In this document: positions 44,957 to 53,251 of the stretch, piece by piece | How positions within the stretch are numbered: the stretch's first letter is position 1 | Layout of the letters: the number at the start of each line of letters is the position of its first letter | From: Thermoflexales bacterium | GTDB taxonomy: Bacteria; Chloroflexota; Anaerolineae; J036; Brachytrichaceae | NCBI GenBank assembly: GCA_025056965.1 | Contig: JANWVF010000058.1 | Coordinates: 1-53,443, forward strand | Reading direction: 5' to 3' | Length of the DNA: 53,443 bases | Position numbers and translations under genes: made by a program | Notes under the pieces: generated by a model | What the model was told of the DNA's origin: nothing | Databases searched by the model: none | Seen by the model: only the letters and a program-made list of their open reading frames with translations

Positions 44957-45784
44957 TCAGAAGGGGAGGCCTAACAGATCGGTGAGCCAGGCGCGAACGA
45001 GGTTGAGGGCCAGCACCTCCAGCCCGCCCAACGCCAGTCCCGCCACCAGCAGCGGCGCCGCCTGGCGCCATCCCTCAGCCTGGTTCTCCCGTCGCAACAC
45101 CAGCACCAGCAGCATGGTGTTGACCAGGGTCAGCAAGGCCAGGGTGCCGGCCACGCTCAACAGGGCCAGCGGGTAGAGCAGGATCGGCCGTCCGCTCTTG
45201 ACCAGCAGCACGATCGCCACGACGATCAGCGCCAGGCCGGCCAGCTCGCGCCACCGGCCCAGGGTGCGCTCCTCGGTCGGCCGGGCCCACAGGGTGATGT
45301 TGAAGAAGGGGAGGGCCAGGGTGATCAGGGCAACCCCTTGCAGGCCGCCGGTGGCCACCCGCAACACGTTGCGCGGCTCGTACAGGTGGGGAGCGCTGGG
45401 GAAGAGGGTCAGATAGGAGTTGAAGCCGTCCACAGCCCACACCAGCAGGAAGCCCAGCAGGACCCCGACCATCGGCGCCGGCGGCAGAAGCCCGGCGCGC
45501 TCCCGACGCAGGGCCAGGAGCATGGCCAGGCCAAACAGCGTCCCCAGGTATTGGCCGCTGCAGCGGGCGCAAAGGGGAAGCTGGCGGTCGGCGAAGAAGT
45601 AGGAGCGCACGGGAATGCGGTGGCACACGGCATAGCCCACCCGGTCAGCCTTGTCCAGCACGTCGCCGGGCGCGGCCAGCCAAAGCGCCACCAGCACCAG
45701 CAGGCCGGCGGCCAACAGGCTGCGGTCGAGGTTGCGCTGCCATCGGGGAGGCGGAGGAGTATCGGAGGGAGGGGAGGGGGCCAT
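44957..45784 (-). CDS. DUF2085 family membrane protein
   Basis: Starting at the ATG at 45784 gives 275 aa. The DUF2085 signature is clear: VCHRIPVRSYFFADRQLPLC, followed by CARCSGQYLGTLFG, in which a Cys-His and a CxxC could bind metal or form disulfides. It continues WAVDGFNSYLTL and then five more TM helices. The extra C-terminal helices make it longer than the minimal family. A perfect TATAAT lies 10 nt before the ATG, giving a nearly leaderless transcript; another ATG at 45796 overlaps that TATAAT and is unlikely. The SIR2-like gene is divergent. Confidence 0.85.
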   Translation of the reverse strand: MAPSPPSDTPPPPRWQRNLDRSLLAAGLLVLVALWLAAPGDVLDKADRVGYAVCHRIPVRSYFFADRQLPLCARCSGQYLGTLFGLAMLLALRRERAGLLPPAPMVGVLLGFLLVWAVDGFNSYLTLFPSAPHLYEPRNVLRVATGGLQGVALITLALPFFNITLWARPTEERTLGRWRELAGLALIVVAIVLLVKSGRPILLYPLALLSVAGTLALLTLVNTMLLVLVLRRENQAEGWRQAAPLLVAGLALGGLEVLALNLVRAWLTDLLGLPF

Positions 45785-45794
45785 AGCTCCGGCC

Positions 45795-45800
45795 ATTATA
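45795..45800 (-). promoter_or_regulatory. -10 TATAAT of the DUF2085 gene
   Basis: A perfect TATAAT lies on the minus strand 10 nt before the ATG at 45784, with no ribosome binding site at a usable distance. Confidence 0.45.
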
Positions 45801-45846
45801 CCGCGGCCGCAACGGCGCCCCAAAGCGTTGACGCCGGCCCGTGCGA

Positions 45847-45875
45847 TTGGCGCCGCAGAGGGAGGCGGGTACAAT
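45847..45875 (+). promoter_or_regulatory. Promoter of the SIR2-like gene
   Basis: TTGGCG (45847-45852) and TACAAT (45870-45875) are separated by 17 nt on the plus strand, predicting a leader of about 115 nt before the ATG at 45997. Confidence 0.5.
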
Positions 45876-45996
45876 GGGCACAGCCGCTGCCGGCCATGGC
45901 CCGACGCAAGCCGGCAGCGTGGATGGCGCGTCTCGCGGCGCCTTGCCGCCTCCCCCTTGCCCCCTCGGGCTGGCCATCTCAACGCAGGAGCTTGCT

Positions 45997-47040
45997 ATGT
46001 CCCCCGACTCAGGCGATCTCCAAACCGTCCACCTGGCCCGGCTACGGGATGCTTTGCGCAGCGCCGCGGTGGCGCCCTTCGTCGGCGGCGACCTGCCCGA
46101 AGCCGTCACCGGCGTCCCCTCCCGGGCCGAGCTGGCCCGCTGGATGGCCGAGCAGCGCGGACTGCCCACCGGCCTCTCCCTGGCCCAGGTGACCCGCCGG
46201 CTGAGCACCCAGGGGAGCCGCTTCGACTTCACGGCCCTGCTGCGCCAAAGACTGGACACCGCCGACAAGGCCCCCCAGCGCTTCCATCGCCTGCTGGCGG
46301 GCCTGATTGCGGCCTACCGGCTACGGACGGTGGTCCTCACGGCCTACGACACCCTGCTGGAGGCTGCGCTGCGCGAGGCCGGCGTCGGCTTCAACCGCGT
46401 GGTGACCACGGCCGACGTGGGCTTCCTCCGCCCCGACCGGCCCACCCTGGTCTACCTCTACGGCCTGGCGGAACGGCCGGAGACCCTGGTGGTCACCGAG
46501 GATGACCACTACGCGCTGCACCGCGACCGGGACAAGGAGGGAGTGCTGGACGAGGTGCGCCAGGCCTTCAGCCGCAACCTGGTGCTCTTCCTGGGCTACG
46601 ACCTAGCCGACCCCGACTTTCGCCTGCTGTGGCACGACACGCTAGGCCGCATGGGGCGAATGGCGGTGGGCGCGCTGGCGACGGCGCCCGGCTTGCCCGC
46701 AGAGGAGGCCAGGCTGTGGGCCGAGCGCCAGGTGACGGTGCTGGACCTGGAGCCGACGGCGCTGCTGGCCTTGCTGGCGGAGGCGCCTGCCGCCCGCGAC
46801 CATCGGCCTGCGGCTGCCGAGCCGGGGGACGCGGGCCAGGACGAGACGGCCAGCGAGGCGGAGCGGCTGCGGCTCCGTCGCCAGCTCGACGTACAGCGGC
46901 GCAAGCTGGCCCTGCTGGAGGAACAGCGCAGCTACTACACGGCGGCCACCGCGCCGGTCACCCTGTTGCTGGAGATCCAGGACACGCAACGTGAGATCGA
47001 GCGGCTGGAGGAGGAGCTGGACCGGCTGGACCTGCCCTAA
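45997..47040 (+). CDS. SIR2-like domain protein with C-terminal coiled-coil module, degenerate active site
   Basis: The 347-aa protein starts at the ATG at 45997 with AGGAG 7 nt upstream. Residues 20-255 follow the SIR2_2 pattern of bacterial conflict proteins: VAPFVGGDLPEAVTGVPSRA (nucleotide loop), VVLTAYDTLLEAAL, VYLYGLAERPETLVVTEDDH and LVLFLGYDLADPDFRLLW. Two key positions deviate: the GAG-type loop is GGD (30-32), and the catalytic His of the LHG motif is Tyr155 (LYG). NAD cleavage is thus doubtful. After a loose linker (260-288) comes a short charged helical module (290-345; LRRQLDVQRRKLALLEEQ then LLLEIQDTQREIERLEEEL) like the adaptor coils attached to other effectors. It may be a sensor or scaffold subunit. 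Confidence 0.78.
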   Translation: MSPDSGDLQTVHLARLRDALRSAAVAPFVGGDLPEAVTGVPSRAELARWMAEQRGLPTGLSLAQVTRRLSTQGSRFDFTALLRQRLDTADKAPQRFHRLLAGLIAAYRLRTVVLTAYDTLLEAALREAGVGFNRVVTTADVGFLRPDRPTLVYLYGLAERPETLVVTEDDHYALHRDRDKEGVLDEVRQAFSRNLVLFLGYDLADPDFRLLWHDTLGRMGRMAVGALATAPGLPAEEARLWAERQVTVLDLEPTALLALLAEAPAARDHRPAAAEPGDAGQDETASEAERLRLRRQLDVQRRKLALLEEQRSYYTAATAPVTLLLEIQDTQREIERLEEELDRLDLP

Positions 47041-47053
47041 AGGCCGGTCTAGC

Positions 47054-48010
47054 CTACGGCCGCCACGACATCTGCGACTCGGCGTACCCGCGCAGCGTCT
47101 CGCCGTCTGCGGTGCGCAGAGCAACCGGGGGAGCCTCCCGCAGCGCGCTGGACACCACCACGTCGCGCCGGGGCTCCAGGCCCCACAGGTGGGCGATCCA
47201 CCGCCCGTCGGGCGACCAGACGGGGTCCAGCACCTGGGCGGAAGGGGTGCCGCTGCGTACCCGCCGCGGCTTGCCCAGGGACGCCTGACTGGCGTCCAGA
47301 TCGGCCACGTACAGGCTGCCGCTCACGGTGACCACCGCCAGCCGAGCGCCATCGGGGCTCGGCTCGGCCTGATAGGGCTCCCCGTAGGCGCTTTCGTTCC
47401 ACGGCAACAGCGTCAGGCTGCGCAGGTCGGCGTCGGTGAGGTAGATGCCCGGCTGCTCGTAGCCGATCAAGACCAGCCGGCCGGCCGGCGCGTCCGGCGT
47501 GGGCGGCAGCCAAGCCGGGCTCTTGAAGCCGGGGATGACCCGCACTGCGTCGGCGTAGCGGGCCGGCTCCTGGTTCTCGTACACCAACACGTACTGGCCG
47601 TAGGCGCCGGTGGTGGGGTGATAGGCCAGGTCGTCGAAGGCGATGTAGCGGCCGTCGAGCGAGATGCGCGGCTGGTGCGGCACGGCGACGCCTTGCACGT
47701 CCAGCCAGGGGCGCCGCCCCTGGGCATCCTGCCGCCACAGGGCATAGCCGGCGCGGTCGGCGCCGCCCTCGCCCACGTAGATGTAGAGGCCGTTGCGCTC
47801 GGTGGCGTTGAGGCCGAAGTCGCTCACCGGCCGGACGCCGCCGGTGCTTAGGTCCACGTCCCTGACCCCCTCGCGCGAGCTCAGCGTGAGGATCCCCCGG
47901 AGGAGGGGGGCGTCCTCGCCAGGGCCGCTGCGGCCGCCGGCGAAACAGCCGCTCAACACCGCAGCGAGCAACAACCACGAAACCAGCGTTCCCGTCAGCC
48001 TTGTTTTCAC
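47054..48010 (-). CDS. Lipoprotein with TolB/WD40-like beta-propeller
   Basis: Starting at GTG (48008-48010), with GGGAG 7 nt upstream, gives 318 aa. The signal peptide ends in AVLSGC, a lipobox. The mature protein has repeated propeller-blade motifs of the PD40/TolB kind: ISLDGRYIAFDDL, EPSPDGARLAVVTVSGSLYV and PVWSPDGRWIAHLWG. It would sit on the outer face of the membrane and bind a protein or glycan. No partner is evident. It converges on the SIR2-like gene with only 13 bp between the stops and follows the dehydrogenase gene by 16 bp on the same strand. Confidence 0.8.
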   Translation of the reverse strand: MKTRLTGTLVSWLLLAAVLSGCFAGGRSGPGEDAPLLRGILTLSSREGVRDVDLSTGGVRPVSDFGLNATERNGLYIYVGEGGADRAGYALWRQDAQGRRPWLDVQGVAVPHQPRISLDGRYIAFDDLAYHPTTGAYGQYVLVYENQEPARYADAVRVIPGFKSPAWLPPTPDAPAGRLVLIGYEQPGIYLTDADLRSLTLLPWNESAYGEPYQAEPSPDGARLAVVTVSGSLYVADLDASQASLGKPRRVRSGTPSAQVLDPVWSPDGRWIAHLWGLEPRRDVVVSSALREAPPVALRTADGETLRGYAESQMSWRP

Positions 48011-48026
48011 TGCCCATCTCCCTGGG

Positions 48027-48836
48027 CTAGGACGGCCGGCCCTGGGCCATCCGCTTTAGCCCGCGACGCCTGAGCGGCTCGTACAGGCGCAGCATCAGCG
48101 GCGGGTGCACGCTGGAGAGCTTGGCCAGCCAGCCGCGCCAACGGGGCAGGGTGATCTCCAGCGGACGGCGCCGCATGGCCTCCCAAAACGCGGCCTCGAC
48201 CTCCTCCACGGTGAGCACCCGACCGCCGGAGCGCAGGACGGCGGCCGCCTCTGGGTGGTCGAAGTGGCGCCGCGCCAGCGGCGTGTCCACCACGTCGGGC
48301 GCGATCACCGTGACGTACACGCCGTAGCGCCGGAGCTCCACCGCCACAGCCAGCGAGGCGGCGCGCAGGCCGGCCTTGGCTGCCGAGTAGAGGGCGTTGC
48401 CCGGCGTGCCGGCCAGCCCGGCCAGCGAGGCGACGTTGATGATGTGGCCCCGGCCCTGGCGCACCATGAGAGGCGCCACCAGCCGCATCCCCAGCAGGGG
48501 GCCCTTGAGGTTGACGTCCACCACGGCGTCCAAGTTCTCCAGGGGTTGCTCCAGGAGGAATCCGATGCGGCCGCCGCCGGCAATGTTGAACAGGTAGTCA
48601 ATGCGGCCGAAGCGCGCCAGGGTGTCGTCAATAGCCCGCTGCCAGTCGGCGGCCGATCGCACGTCCATGCGGTGCAGGCGGAGACGCTCGCTCGGCGTGA
48701 AGGCCGCAGCCAGGCCGGCCTCGTCCACGTCGGCCAAGGCCAGGCAGTAGCCGCTGCCGTGGGCAGCCAAAGCCGCAGCCATGTGTCTGCCGATGCCGCT
48801 AGCGGCGCCGGTGAGGAGGACAACCCGGTCGGTCAT
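48027..48836 (-). CDS. Short-chain dehydrogenase/reductase
   Basis: The 269-aa protein is a classical SDR. The cofactor loop TGAASGIGRHMAAAL, the acidic end of strand 2 (LADVDEAG, favouring NAD), the NIAGGG motif, NVASLAGLAG with the catalytic Ser region and YSAAKAGLRAASLA with the Tyr and Lys are present. NNAG is altered to NIAG. The C-terminal about 60 residues are basic (RRRPLEITLPRWRGWLAKL) and may touch membrane. The substrate is unknown. The beta-propeller lipoprotein gene follows it on the same strand. Confidence 0.9.
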   Translation of the reverse strand: MTDRVVLLTGAASGIGRHMAAALAAHGSGYCLALADVDEAGLAAAFTPSERLRLHRMDVRSAADWQRAIDDTLARFGRIDYLFNIAGGGRIGFLLEQPLENLDAVVDVNLKGPLLGMRLVAPLMVRQGRGHIINVASLAGLAGTPGNALYSAAKAGLRAASLAVAVELRRYGVYVTVIAPDVVDTPLARRHFDHPEAAAVLRSGGRVLTVEEVEAAFWEAMRRRPLEITLPRWRGWLAKLSSVHPPLMLRLYEPLRRRGLKRMAQGRPS

Positions 48837-48970
48837 GGGCGGTGCGTCTCTTAGCTGTTCTGGCAGATCAACCGGCTAGGGCAAGCTGTGGCCGCCGGGG
48901 CATCTGCTTGCCCGTTGGCCCGGCGCCCGGTGGGGTGTCGGCCGGAGGTCTGCGCCGACGCCGGAAAGCC

Positions 48971-49000
48971 TGCGGCCCCGGCTGATCGGCCGGGGCCGCA
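48971..49000 (-). terminator. Terminator-like hairpin after the DUF6069-like gene
   Basis: A perfect 12-bp GC-rich stem (TGCGGCCCCGGC/GCCGGGGCCGCA) with a 6-nt loop lies 26 nt past the stop at 49026. No T-run follows. Confidence 0.5.
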
Positions 49001-49025
49001 GCGCCGCTTCAAGGGCTCCAGCGCC

Positions 49026-49436
49026 TCAGCGCCGCGTTAGGAAGAAGATGGCTGCCGCGGCGGCTACCAGGTGCATGATCTCCATGATCACGATCTGGCT
49101 CACCGGCGCGCCCTGCACGAAGAAGGGGGAGGGGATCATCACCACCACCACAACGATGGCGATGATGGTGAACAGCCGATTGGCGCGCGGCCGGTCCATG
49201 CGGCTGGCCAGCAGCCAGTACACCAAAGTGCCTGCCAGCACGCTCATCACCGACAGCAGCACCACGGCGAAGAGGTCCACCGGCCGGCCCATAGGGTTCA
49301 GGGCCGTGTCCGGGAAGGAGCCGATGGCCCGGCCCAGGAAGTACAACACCGCGTTGACCGCTGCAGACGCCACCGCGGCCAACCCCCCGGCCTTCCAGAC
49401 GCCGGAGGAAGAGACCTTTGTCGAGGACGATGCCAT
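49026..49436 (-). CDS. DUF6069-like small membrane protein
   Basis: The 136-aa protein has four hydrophobic helices: about 15-35 (AGGLAAVASAAVNAVLYFLG), 52-75, 86-105 and 112-132. Short polar links and a conserved-looking NPMGRPVDLFAVVLLSV segment resemble the DUF6069 family, which has no known role. GGAGG lies 8 nt before the ATG. A hairpin terminator follows and a 96-bp tandem repeat lies upstream, so it is its own transcription unit. Confidence 0.7.
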   Translation of the reverse strand: MASSSTKVSSSGVWKAGGLAAVASAAVNAVLYFLGRAIGSFPDTALNPMGRPVDLFAVVLLSVMSVLAGTLVYWLLASRMDRPRANRLFTIIAIVVVVVMIPSPFFVQGAPVSQIVIMEIMHLVAAAAAIFFLTRR

Positions 49437-49540
49437 AGAGCAAACCTCCGTAACAAGTGTTGACGAACACGGAAAAAAGGGCTTCAGCCCAGTGCCGCTA
49501 GAGTTTCGATGATCCTACACTTCACCGGCGTCTCCGGACA

Positions 49541-49828
49541 GATAACCGAAACCACCGGCCAAGGCCTTGACCCTCCGGTCGTTCCTCATCCTCCCGACAC
49601 GGACTCGAGGCTTCAGCCGTCATTCGTGCACTCCCGATAACCGAAACCACCGACCAAGGCCTCGACCCTCCGGTCGTTCCTCATCCTCCCGACACGGACT
49701 CGAGGCTTCAGCCGGTCATTCGTGCACTCCCGATAACCGAAACCACCGACCAAGGCCTCGACCCTCCGGTCGTTCCTCATCCTCCCGACACGGACTCGAG
49801 GCTTCAGCCGGTCATTCGTGCACTCCTG
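49541..49828. repeat. Three tandem copies of a 96-bp repeat
   Basis: The unit begins GATAACCGAAACCACCGRCC and runs to CATTCGTGCACTCCC. Copies start at 49541, 49636 and 49732. The first is 95 bp because it lacks one G, and it has a few base changes; copies 2 and 3 are nearly identical. A degenerate partial copy (CCGGCTAAAGCCTCGACGCTCG) continues near 49842. The units touch with no spacers, so this is not CRISPR. The rest of the gap 49437-49920 shows no gene. Because 96 is a multiple of three, open frames run through it on both strands, but they look like artefacts. Confidence 0.9.
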
Positions 49829-49920
49829 CCCTCCCAAACCCGCCGGCTAAAGCCTCGACGCTCGCTCCAGCATCCCGGCACCAGGGTTGCCAACCAGCCA
49901 GGAGCCGGCAACCTCGTCCG

Positions 49921-50835
49921 TCACTCTCCCGCTCCGGCGCCGGAGCCCTCGGCTGCGGCCGTGGCCACCCGCTCGTCGAAGATGGCCGCCAGCTCCTCCG
50001 CGCCGAACACGTAGCGCTCGTGGCAGAAGTGGCAGTCCACCACCGCTTCCCCTTGGCGCAGGAGGTCCAGCAGCTCGTCGGGCTGCAGGGTCAGCAGGGC
50101 CTGGCGCGAGCGCTCGCGGCTGCAGGTGCAGCGGAACTCCAGCGGCTGGTGCTGCAGCACGGTGTATTCCACCGGGCCATAGGCCATAGCCAGGACCTCC
50201 TCCGGCGTGTGGCCGTCGGCCAGCAGCGTCTCCAGCGGAGGCAGGTCCTCCAGTCGCTCCGCCAGGGCGTCCAAGGCGTTGGGCGCGGCGCCGGGCAGCC
50301 GCTGAAAGAGCAGGCCGCCGGCCTTGGCCAGCCGCCCTAGGCCGTCCAGGTGCACCCCGATCTCCACCACCGAGGGAACTTGTTCCGACTGGTTGAGGTA
50401 GTGGGTGAGTTCCTTGTCCAGATGACCCGACTGCAGCGCCATCACGCTCTCGTAGAGGTGCTTCAGGCGCAGGTCCTTGACCACGGTCAGGACGCCCTCA
50501 GAGCCGATGGCTTGGGCGACATCGTCGGGGCCGATGGGCAGCGGCCAGGGGACGTCCGGCTGCGCGACATAGCTGCGCACACGGCCGTAGGCGTCGGCCT
50601 CCACCACCAGCTTCTCCAGGGGGCCGTTGGTCTCCACCTTGAGGGCCACCCGTTGCTGCACCTTGAGCAGCGCGCCCAGCAGGATACCGCCGGTGGTGGC
50701 AACGGCCAGGGCCGCGGCTGCGATGGGGGTTGCGCCGTGGCGGCGGGCAGCCTCACGAGAGACCTCCGTGGTGACGCCCACGATGCCGAGGATGCCCGCC
50801 TCGCGGGCCAGGGTGCGAACCAAGTAGTCGTTCAT
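49921..50835 (-). CDS. hslO: Redox-regulated chaperone Hsp33
   Basis: The 304-aa protein is Hsp33, a chaperone that becomes active when oxidants release zinc from its C-terminal Cys cluster. The cluster is intact: Cys236 and Cys238 (CTC), Cys268 and Cys271 (CHFC), the CxC...CxxC arrangement with 29 residues between. The N-terminal domain shows DYLVRTLAREAGILGIVGVT, TGGILLGALLKVQQRVALKV and the later EVGVHL-like VVEIGVHLDGLG. The ATG at 50835 starts MNDYLVRT as in relatives; the longer frame to 50958 has no domain sequence. It is divergent from superoxide dismutase, so the two form an oxidative-stress locus. Confidence 0.95.
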   Translation of the reverse strand: MNDYLVRTLAREAGILGIVGVTTEVSREAARRHGATPIAAAALAVATTGGILLGALLKVQQRVALKVETNGPLEKLVVEADAYGRVRSYVAQPDVPWPLPIGPDDVAQAIGSEGVLTVVKDLRLKHLYESVMALQSGHLDKELTHYLNQSEQVPSVVEIGVHLDGLGRLAKAGGLLFQRLPGAAPNALDALAERLEDLPPLETLLADGHTPEEVLAMAYGPVEYTVLQHQPLEFRCTCSRERSRQALLTLQPDELLDLLRQGEAVVDCHFCHERYVFGAEELAAIFDERVATAAAEGSGAGAGE

Positions 50836-50961
50836 GGAGCCACGCAACCCTTCCCTGTGCTCGATGTGCCGAGGCTGCTGGCCGAGGAGCTGAGCCAGGC
50901 CGTGTTGCGCTGCGGCCGTGCGCTCAGCGTGCCGCGGTCGGTGGCAAGCGGCACGCACGCT

Positions 50962-50989
50962 ATTATAACGGCGCCCAGCGAATTGACAA
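50962..50989 (-). promoter_or_regulatory. Promoter of hslO
   Basis: TTGTCA (50984-50989) and a perfect TATAAT (50962-50967) are 16 nt apart on the minus strand, giving a leader of about 120 nt. The opposite strand of the -35 reads TTGACA, but no -10 follows it toward sodA. The rest of the 320-bp gap to 51155 shows only the AAAGGAG before sodA. Confidence 0.55.
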
Positions 50990-51155
50990 ATCCCCCCGGC
51001 AGCGGGGGATGGGGGCGTGGGTCGGCGCTGCGGCCGCTCGATTGGTGGTTACGCCACTGGCGCTTCCCGGCGAGTTGTGCTAGACTTAGCGGCTGCCAGA
51101 GTGTACCGGAGCGCGTTGCTCTGCATCCCCCTTGTCTGAGAGAAAGGAGCGCCCT

Positions 51156-51845
51156 ATGCCATACCCGTACAAAGTTCCCGACCTGCCCTACCCGTACGAG
51201 GCCCTGGAGCCCCACATTGACACCGCCACGATGCATTTCCACCACGACAAGCACCACCTGGCCTACGTGACCAACCTCAACAACGCGCTGGCCAACTATC
51301 CGGACCAGCAGGCGCGGCCGCTGCTGGAGCTGCTGGCGGATCTGAACAGCGTGCCGGAGGCCATTCGCACGGCGGTGCGCAACCACGGCGGTGGCCATGT
51401 CAACCACACCCTCTTCTGGGAGATCATGGGGCCCAATGCAGGCGGCGAGCCCTCCGGCGCCCTGGCCGACGCCATCGCAGCCAAGTTCGGGTCGTTCGAG
51501 AGCTTTAAGGACCAGTTCACCAAGGCTGCCATGGGCGTGTTCGGCTCTGGGTGGGCTTGGCTGTCGCTGGACGCCAACGGCGAGCTGGTGCTGAGCACCA
51601 CGCCCAACCAGGACACCCCCATCTCCGCCGGCCTTATCCCCCTGATGGGCGTGGACGTGTGGGAACACTCCTATTACCTGAAGTACCAGAACCTGCGCGG
51701 GGAGTACCTGAAGGCCTGGTGGAACGTGGTCAACTGGGATGCCGTAGCGGTGAACTACACCGCGGCGCGCGTAGCCGTCGGCTTGGCCAACGTGGTAGAT
51801 CGCCTGGCCGCAGCCTGGGAGCGGCTCGTCGCTAAGCTAGCCTAA
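51156..51845 (+). CDS. sodA: Superoxide dismutase, Mn type
   Basis: The 229-aa enzyme turns superoxide into oxygen and peroxide. The start [20 protein letters not shown], with metal ligand His29, then [11 protein letters not shown] (second His), SGWAWL and [13 protein letters not shown] (Asp and His ligands) are complete. The Gly-Gly pair in GGGHVNH and the Gln in TPNQDTP are the marks of Mn rather than Fe forms, though cambialistic use is possible. No signal peptide is present, so it is cytosolic. The ATG at 51156 has AAAGGAG 8 nt upstream. A strong terminator follows. Confidence 0.96.
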   Translation: MPYPYKVPDLPYPYEALEPHIDTATMHFHHDKHHLAYVTNLNNALANYPDQQARPLLELLADLNSVPEAIRTAVRNHGGGHVNHTLFWEIMGPNAGGEPSGALADAIAAKFGSFESFKDQFTKAAMGVFGSGWAWLSLDANGELVLSTTPNQDTPISAGLIPLMGVDVWEHSYYLKYQNLRGEYLKAWWNVVNWDAVAVNYTAARVAVGLANVVDRLAAAWERLVAKLA

Positions 51846-51873
51846 ATGGACACACATGCCAGCTGAACGGATG

Positions 51874-51909
51874 GGCACGGATGGCCGGCGGCTGTCCGTG
51901 CCTTTTTTT
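51874..51909 (+). terminator. Rho-independent terminator of sodA
   Basis: An 8-bp stem (GGCACGGA/TCCGTGCC) with a GC-rich loop is followed by seven T's (51903-51909), about 29 nt past the sodA stop. Confidence 0.85.
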
Positions 51910-51967
51910 GATGGCCGCGCCGATCCGTGACCCATCCGCCATCACCGTTTCCAGCTGCGCTCCTGGG

Positions 51968-53059
51968 CTACCGCCGCCAGGCCGCGCCGCTGCGCACGGC
52001 CTCTAGGCTGCGCAGGGCGACCACACCCCAGAAGGCCAGCAGCAGCGCGAACAGAAGCACGCCGGCTCCCTCCAGGAGCGGCGCCTGCCAGAAGCGGCTC
52101 AGCGCCAGGGTGCTCACGGTGAACGCGCCGAGGGGAAAGGTGAAGGCCCACCAGCCCACGCCGTAGGGCAGGCCGCCGCGGCGGCGGTAGCGATACAGCA
52201 GCACGGCCGCCATGGCCAGCCACCACCAGCCGAATCCCCACAAGGCCAAGGCGGCCGCAGCCGAGAGGGACACCACCAGCCGGCTCTGCTCTCCCCACAG
52301 CGCCGCCGACCCTTGGGCAACGCGCAACAGCGCCAAGCTGCCCACGCCGATGGGCCCCAGGCCGATCCACAGCGAGGGCGCCAGGGGCGCCGCAGGCAGC
52401 GGATGGTAGACCAGGCGGCCGTACAGCAGCGACGCCACCAGCAGAAAGAGAAAGAAGCCGATGCCCCACGTGGCGTAGCTGCCCATGGCCAACAGTTTCA
52501 CGGCGTCCGGGCCCACCTGCGGCATCCACGCCACCAACACCAGCGGCACGATGATGTTGATCACCGGCGGGATGAACCAGCCGCCGTTGACGTGCTCTGC
52601 TCGGATCTCGGGGGACATGAACAGCACGTAGGTGAAGGCCACGCTGACCACGAAGGCCAGAGCGGCGCCCACTGCGCCCAGGACGACGACCAGGGGGAAG
52701 ACAATCCGGGGGGACAGCGCCAGCGGACCGACGGCCGCGATGGCCGCAGCCAGCACCAACAGCCCGCCCGGAAAGGTGGCGTACAGAGCCCCCAGCACGG
52801 GGTGGCGCAGGTCGTTGAGCGCCGTTTGCGAATAGCGAAACCAGCGGACCACGTAGGGCACGCCCAGGGCGACGGCCAGCAGGGCGGCCAGGCCCACGAA
52901 GGCCACGCCGACCGCGCCCATCACCGGTTGGAGCGCCGCCGCGCCGCCTGGGTTCAGCGCCGCCGCCACCCCGACGATGGCCGTGCCCATCACGGCGCCG
53001 TACCAGCCTGGATGGAAGGTCCGCACCACCTCCTGGGACGAGACCTGAGAGCTTGTCAT
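51968..53059 (-). CDS. TDT family transporter (TehA/Mae1/SLAC1-like)
   Basis: The 363-aa protein has about ten hydrophobic helices and opens with VRTFHPGWYGAVMGTAIVGV, the TDT start. GWWWLAMAAVLLYRYRRRG and GWWAFTFPLGAFTVSTLAL are the late conserved helices with the central pore Phe. Family members carry tellurite-linked anions, C4-dicarboxylates such as malate, sulfite or nitrate/chloride; the substrate here cannot be told. It lies alone, convergent with sodA and divergent from recA. A TATAAT at 53119-53124 on the minus strand may be its -10, about 60 nt before the start. Confidence 0.88.
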   Translation of the reverse strand: MTSSQVSSQEVVRTFHPGWYGAVMGTAIVGVAAALNPGGAAALQPVMGAVGVAFVGLAALLAVALGVPYVVRWFRYSQTALNDLRHPVLGALYATFPGGLLVLAAAIAAVGPLALSPRIVFPLVVVLGAVGAALAFVVSVAFTYVLFMSPEIRAEHVNGGWFIPPVINIIVPLVLVAWMPQVGPDAVKLLAMGSYATWGIGFFLFLLVASLLYGRLVYHPLPAAPLAPSLWIGLGPIGVGSLALLRVAQGSAALWGEQSRLVVSLSAAAALALWGFGWWWLAMAAVLLYRYRRRGGLPYGVGWWAFTFPLGAFTVSTLALSRFWQAPLLEGAGVLLFALLLAFWGVVALRSLEAVRSGAAWRR

Positions 53060-53118
53060 GACGTTTCTACCTCCTCGCAGCGATGAAAGCCGGTCCGGCC
53101 TTTCGCCGAACCAAACCG

Positions 53119-53124
53119 ATTATA
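53119..53124 (-). promoter_or_regulatory. -10 TATAAT of the TDT transporter gene
   Basis: A perfect TATAAT lies on the minus strand 60 nt before the ATG at 53059. No clear -35 is found at 16-18 nt. Confidence 0.4.
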
Positions 53125-53183
53125 CTACAGCGCCGGCCGGCCCAGGCTTTCTCGCCGGGCCGATCTGTCTTTCCCCATCTTTC

Positions 53184-53212
53184 TTGATTTTTTGTAGGTG
53201 CTGGTGTAAACT
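53184..53212 (+). promoter_or_regulatory. Promoter of recA
   Basis: TTGATT (53184-53189) and TAAACT (53207-53212) are 17 nt apart, predicting a leader of about 33 nt with GGAG 8 nt before the ATG. I see no recognisable LexA/SOS box overlapping it. Confidence 0.55.
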
Positions 53213-53251
53213 ATGGCAAAGTGTGAGACTCTACGCTGTGGAGAACCCCTG

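Noticed and set aside
49541-49828. Possible CRISPR array
   Set aside because: The 96-bp units abut without unique spacers and no cas gene is present.
49567-50340. A 257-codon plus-strand frame across the tandem repeat and into hslO
   Set aside because: Its first part is only the in-frame 96-bp repeat and its second part is antisense to hslO.
50983-51155. A sodA promoter using the plus-strand TTGACA at 50983-50988
   Set aside because: No -10 hexamer follows at 16-18 nt; the sequence there is a G/C run, so the hexamer is better explained as the complement of the hslO -35.
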